The notes under the pieces are model-generated. The model worked only from the letters and a program-made list of their open reading frames with translations. It made no database searches and was not told where the DNA came from. Source: JBFXIE01 sp050176255 (GTDB lineage Bacteria; Pseudomonadota; Gammaproteobacteria; Burkholderiales; Burkholderiaceae_C). From it: a stretch of 29,879 bases of DNA. Of the stretch, positions 28,326 through 29,879 are shown in pieces. The position numbers and the translations under genes are program-made. Positions within the stretch are counted from its first letter, which is position 1; each line of letters opens with the position of its first letter. The stretch is taken from NCBI RefSeq assembly GCF_050176255.1, contig NZ_JBFXIE010000040.1. The stretch is one strand, 5' to 3'.

Positions 28326-29197
28326 AGCCGCACCTCGCCGCGCACGCAGGTGACGGAGTGGCCGCCCACCCAGATCTGCGGGCCGTCCTGCTGCACATGC
28401 ACGCGCCCGGCGCGGCCCAGCGCCGTGCCCTGGCTGGCCACATAGCGGCTGGGCGCCAGTCCCGCGCCGATGAGCCATTGCGCCAGCGCCGCGTTCAGGC
28501 TGCCGGTGACGGGGTCTTCCGCCAGACCGTTGTTGCCCGGGAAGAAGGCGCGCACCTCGAACGCGATGCCCTCGGCATCGCTGGCACCCACCACGCCGAC
28601 CTTGCCGCGCGGCCCCACCACGCCCACGTCCAGCCCGGCCAGTACCGCGCCGTCGGGCCTGAGCCCGAGTACCTGATCGGCCGAGCGCAGCATCACGCCG
28701 CGCCAGTTGGGGCCGTTGTCGCACCAGGCATGCGCCACGATGTCGTCCCGCGCCACGCCCAGGCCGCGCGCGATGAGCTGCACGTCGTCCTCGGCCAGCG
28801 GGCCGTTCTTGACGAGCGGGGGCGCGGCAAAGGCAAGCTGCTCGCCGTCGCGCCGCAGCGTGACCAGCCCCACACCGCATTCCTGCACGATGCGCCCCGT
28901 GGCGCGCGGCTGGCCGCCGGCCTGCAGCCAGGCGTGGCAGGTGCCCAGCGTGGGGTGGCCGGCAAAGGGCAGCTCGCGCCCTGGGCAGAAGATGCGCACG
29001 CGGTAGTCCGCGCCAGCCGCATGCCCCTCGGGCGTAGGCGGTAGCACAAAGGTGGCCTCGGACAGGTTGGTCCAGTTGGTGAGCCGCTGCATCTCCTCGG
29101 TGGACAGATCCTCGCCGTCCAGCACCACGGCCAGCGGGTTGCCGAGGTAAGGCGTGGCGGTGAAGACATCGACTTGCTGGAACGGGCGCAGGCGCAT
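28322..29197 (-). CDS. PhzF-family isomerase/epimerase-like protein
   Basis: A 291-residue protein with the diaminopimelate epimerase-like double fold. FQQVDVFTATPYLGNPLAVVLDGE and NLSEATFVLPP (general acid-base Glu) are in the first half, FCPGRELPFAGHPTLGTCHAW follows, and EDPVTGSLNAALAQWL is in the second half. PhzF of phenazine synthesis isomerises a dihydro-hydroxyanthranilate, but most members, including this one outside a phenazine cluster, have unknown substrates. It leads the pair with the dehydratase-like gene (GTGA overlap), so the two probably act on the same compound. Divergent from the tRNA-tuf cluster. Confidence 0.93.
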   Translation of the reverse strand: MRLRPFQQVDVFTATPYLGNPLAVVLDGEDLSTEEMQRLTNWTNLSEATFVLPPTPEGHAAGADYRVRIFCPGRELPFAGHPTLGTCHAWLQAGGQPRATGRIVQECGVGLVTLRRDGEQLAFAAPPLVKNGPLAEDDVQLIARGLGVARDDIVAHAWCDNGPNWRGVMLRSADQVLGLRPDGAVLAGLDVGVVGPRGKVGVVGASDAEGIAFEVRAFFPGNNGLAEDPVTGSLNAALAQWLIGAGLAPSRYVASQGTALGRAGRVHVQQDGPQIWVGGHSVTCVRGEVRL

Positions 29198-29301
29198 GGG
29201 CTGGACTTTCTGGGGTGTTATGGGCTGTGTGGCAAACGGTCAGCTGCGACGAAGTGTGCAGCATCCGTGTTGCGCTCCGCGGTGCGAATGAGCTCAATGA
29301 G

Positions 29302-29330
29302 TTCTTTAAGCAAGAAAATGCTGCTATACT
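29302..29330 (+). promoter_or_regulatory. candidate promoter of the tRNA-tuf cluster
   Basis: A good -10 element, TATACT (29325-29330), lies 12 bp before the tRNA-Tyr gene, with a weak -35 (TTCTTT at 29302-29307, 17-bp spacing). The sequence upstream is locally AT-rich. Confidence 0.5.
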
Positions 29331-29342
29331 CGCAAACTCTTC

Positions 29343-29428
29343 GGAGGGGTGCCCGAGTGGCTAAAGGGGGCAGACTGTAAATCTGTTGGCTTACGCCTAC
29401 ACTGGTTCGAATCCAGTCCCCTCCACCA
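29343..29428 (+). tRNA. tRNA-Tyr (anticodon GTA)
   Basis: Acceptor GGAGGGG pairs with CCCCTCC. The anticodon arm holds CTGTAAATC (GTA), a long class II variable arm is present, and the T arm is GGTTCGAATCC. The CCA end is encoded. A substrate of Tgt, encoded at the other end of the window. Confidence 0.98.
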
Positions 29429-29480
29429 AAATTCGTGAATTGTCAGTGTTTTGCGCTATTTTTTGCGGGTTTTGGAGTGT

Positions 29481-29554
29481 GCGGGAGTAGTTCAATGGTA
29501 GAACCCTAGCCTTCCAAGCTAATGACGCGGGTTCGATTCCCGTCTCCCGCTCCA
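29481..29554 (+). tRNA. tRNA-Gly (anticodon TCC)
   Basis: Acceptor GCGGGAG pairs with CTCCCGC. The anticodon stem TAGC/GCTA closes a loop with TCC, the T loop is GGTTCGATTCC, and CCA is encoded. Confidence 0.97.
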
Positions 29555-29602
29555 TAGTTTGGTTGGTTGGTTTTTGTGTTTGGTGGCCTTTGGTTTCCAA
29601 AT
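29555..29602 (+). other. G/T-only spacer between tRNA-Gly and tRNA-Thr
   Basis: Positions 29558-29587 contain only G and T, with GGTT tandem units (GGTTGGTTGG). Two-layer G-quadruplex formation is possible but unproven. Confidence 0.4.
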
Positions 29603-29677
<75 letters not shown>

Positions 29678-29752
29678 TAATTTCAGGTGCGTCTCCGTTT
29701 GGGGTGCATCAATATTCGTCGTGTTGGTGTAGATTTTTTCGGAGTCGAAAAG

Positions 29753-29879
29753 ATGGCAAAAGGTAAGTTTGAACGTACCAAGCCCCACGTGAACGTGGGC
29801 ACGATCGGTCACGTGGACCATGGCAAGACGACGCTGACGGCGGCCATCGCCACGGTGCTGGCCAAGAAGTTCGGCGGCG
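29753..29879 (+). CDS. tuf: elongation factor Tu, 5' part (cut by window end)
   Basis: The first 42 codons of EF-Tu, the GTPase that delivers aminoacyl-tRNA to the ribosome: MAKGKFERTKPHVNVGTIGH, then VDHGKTTLTAAIATVLAKKFGG. The P-loop GHVDHGKT is complete. A GGAG is 8 bases before the ATG. It is the last gene of the tRNA-Tyr/Gly/Thr-tuf unit and equals tufB by position; the rest lies beyond the window. Confidence 0.97.
   Translation, partial: MAKGKFERTKPHVNVGTIGHVDHGKTTLTAAIATVLAKKFGG

Overview
The window is high-GC DNA of a betaproteobacterium, most likely family Comamonadaceae (Acidovorax / Alicycliphilus / Diaphorobacter-like). The evidence is the hemE-priA pair, a PEP-CTERM protein, the tRNA-Tyr/Gly/Thr-tuf cluster and many copies of a short dispersed repeat (TTTTGATAGCTG-CAGCGCTT...) that I associate with this family. 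The genus is inference. There is no prophage, insertion sequence or CRISPR; most genes are chromosomal housekeeping or metabolic genes.

Layout. 1-2.5 kb: tgt and a universal stress protein are divergent, followed by a bidirectional terminator and a small unknown gene. 2.6-6.4 kb (minus): a tight rep helicase / lipoprotein / phospholipase A1 (pldA) cluster. 6.5-8.5 kb (plus): an AEC-family transporter, then a PEP-CTERM exported protein bracketed by direct repeats. 8.6-12.6 kb (minus): hemE and priA, separated by a 629-bp non-coding gap with three consensus DnaA boxes in one orientation and an IHF-consensus site. 12.7-19.3 kb: a glycerophosphodiester phosphodiesterase, then an ion/pH group with a NhaR-like LysR regulator divergent from terC, and nhaA further on. 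Between these last two lie a metallophosphoesterase, a decayed O-acetylhomoserine sulfhydrylase (metY-type) remnant and a CoA-binding protein. 19.4-23.6 kb: a periplasmic SUMF1-fold protein without the formylglycine cysteines, a DsbD/ScsB-type thiol:disulfide reductase and a creatininase-family amidohydrolase. 23.7-29.2 kb (minus): a likely catabolic operon of PhzF protein, threonine-dehydratase-like enzyme, cyclase-family hydrolase, orphan Liv-type binding protein and PRISE-type reductase. 29.3 kb to end: tRNA-Tyr, tRNA-Gly, tRNA-Thr and the start of tuf.

Most notable observation: the dispersed repeat (nine copies or remnants) lies not only between genes but inside them, always in the frame that reads L/S-I-A-A-S/C. 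It encodes the hydrophobic part of a lipoprotein signal peptide including its lipobox, the DsbD signal peptide core, a DsbD membrane segment, and the last residues and stop codon of the CoA-binding protein. This looks like a repeat repeatedly adopted as export or membrane-targeting sequence. A second, unrelated palindromic repeat sits in frame inside priA. The hemE-priA gap resembles a DnaA-binding locus (datA/DARS-like) and is the second strongest lead.
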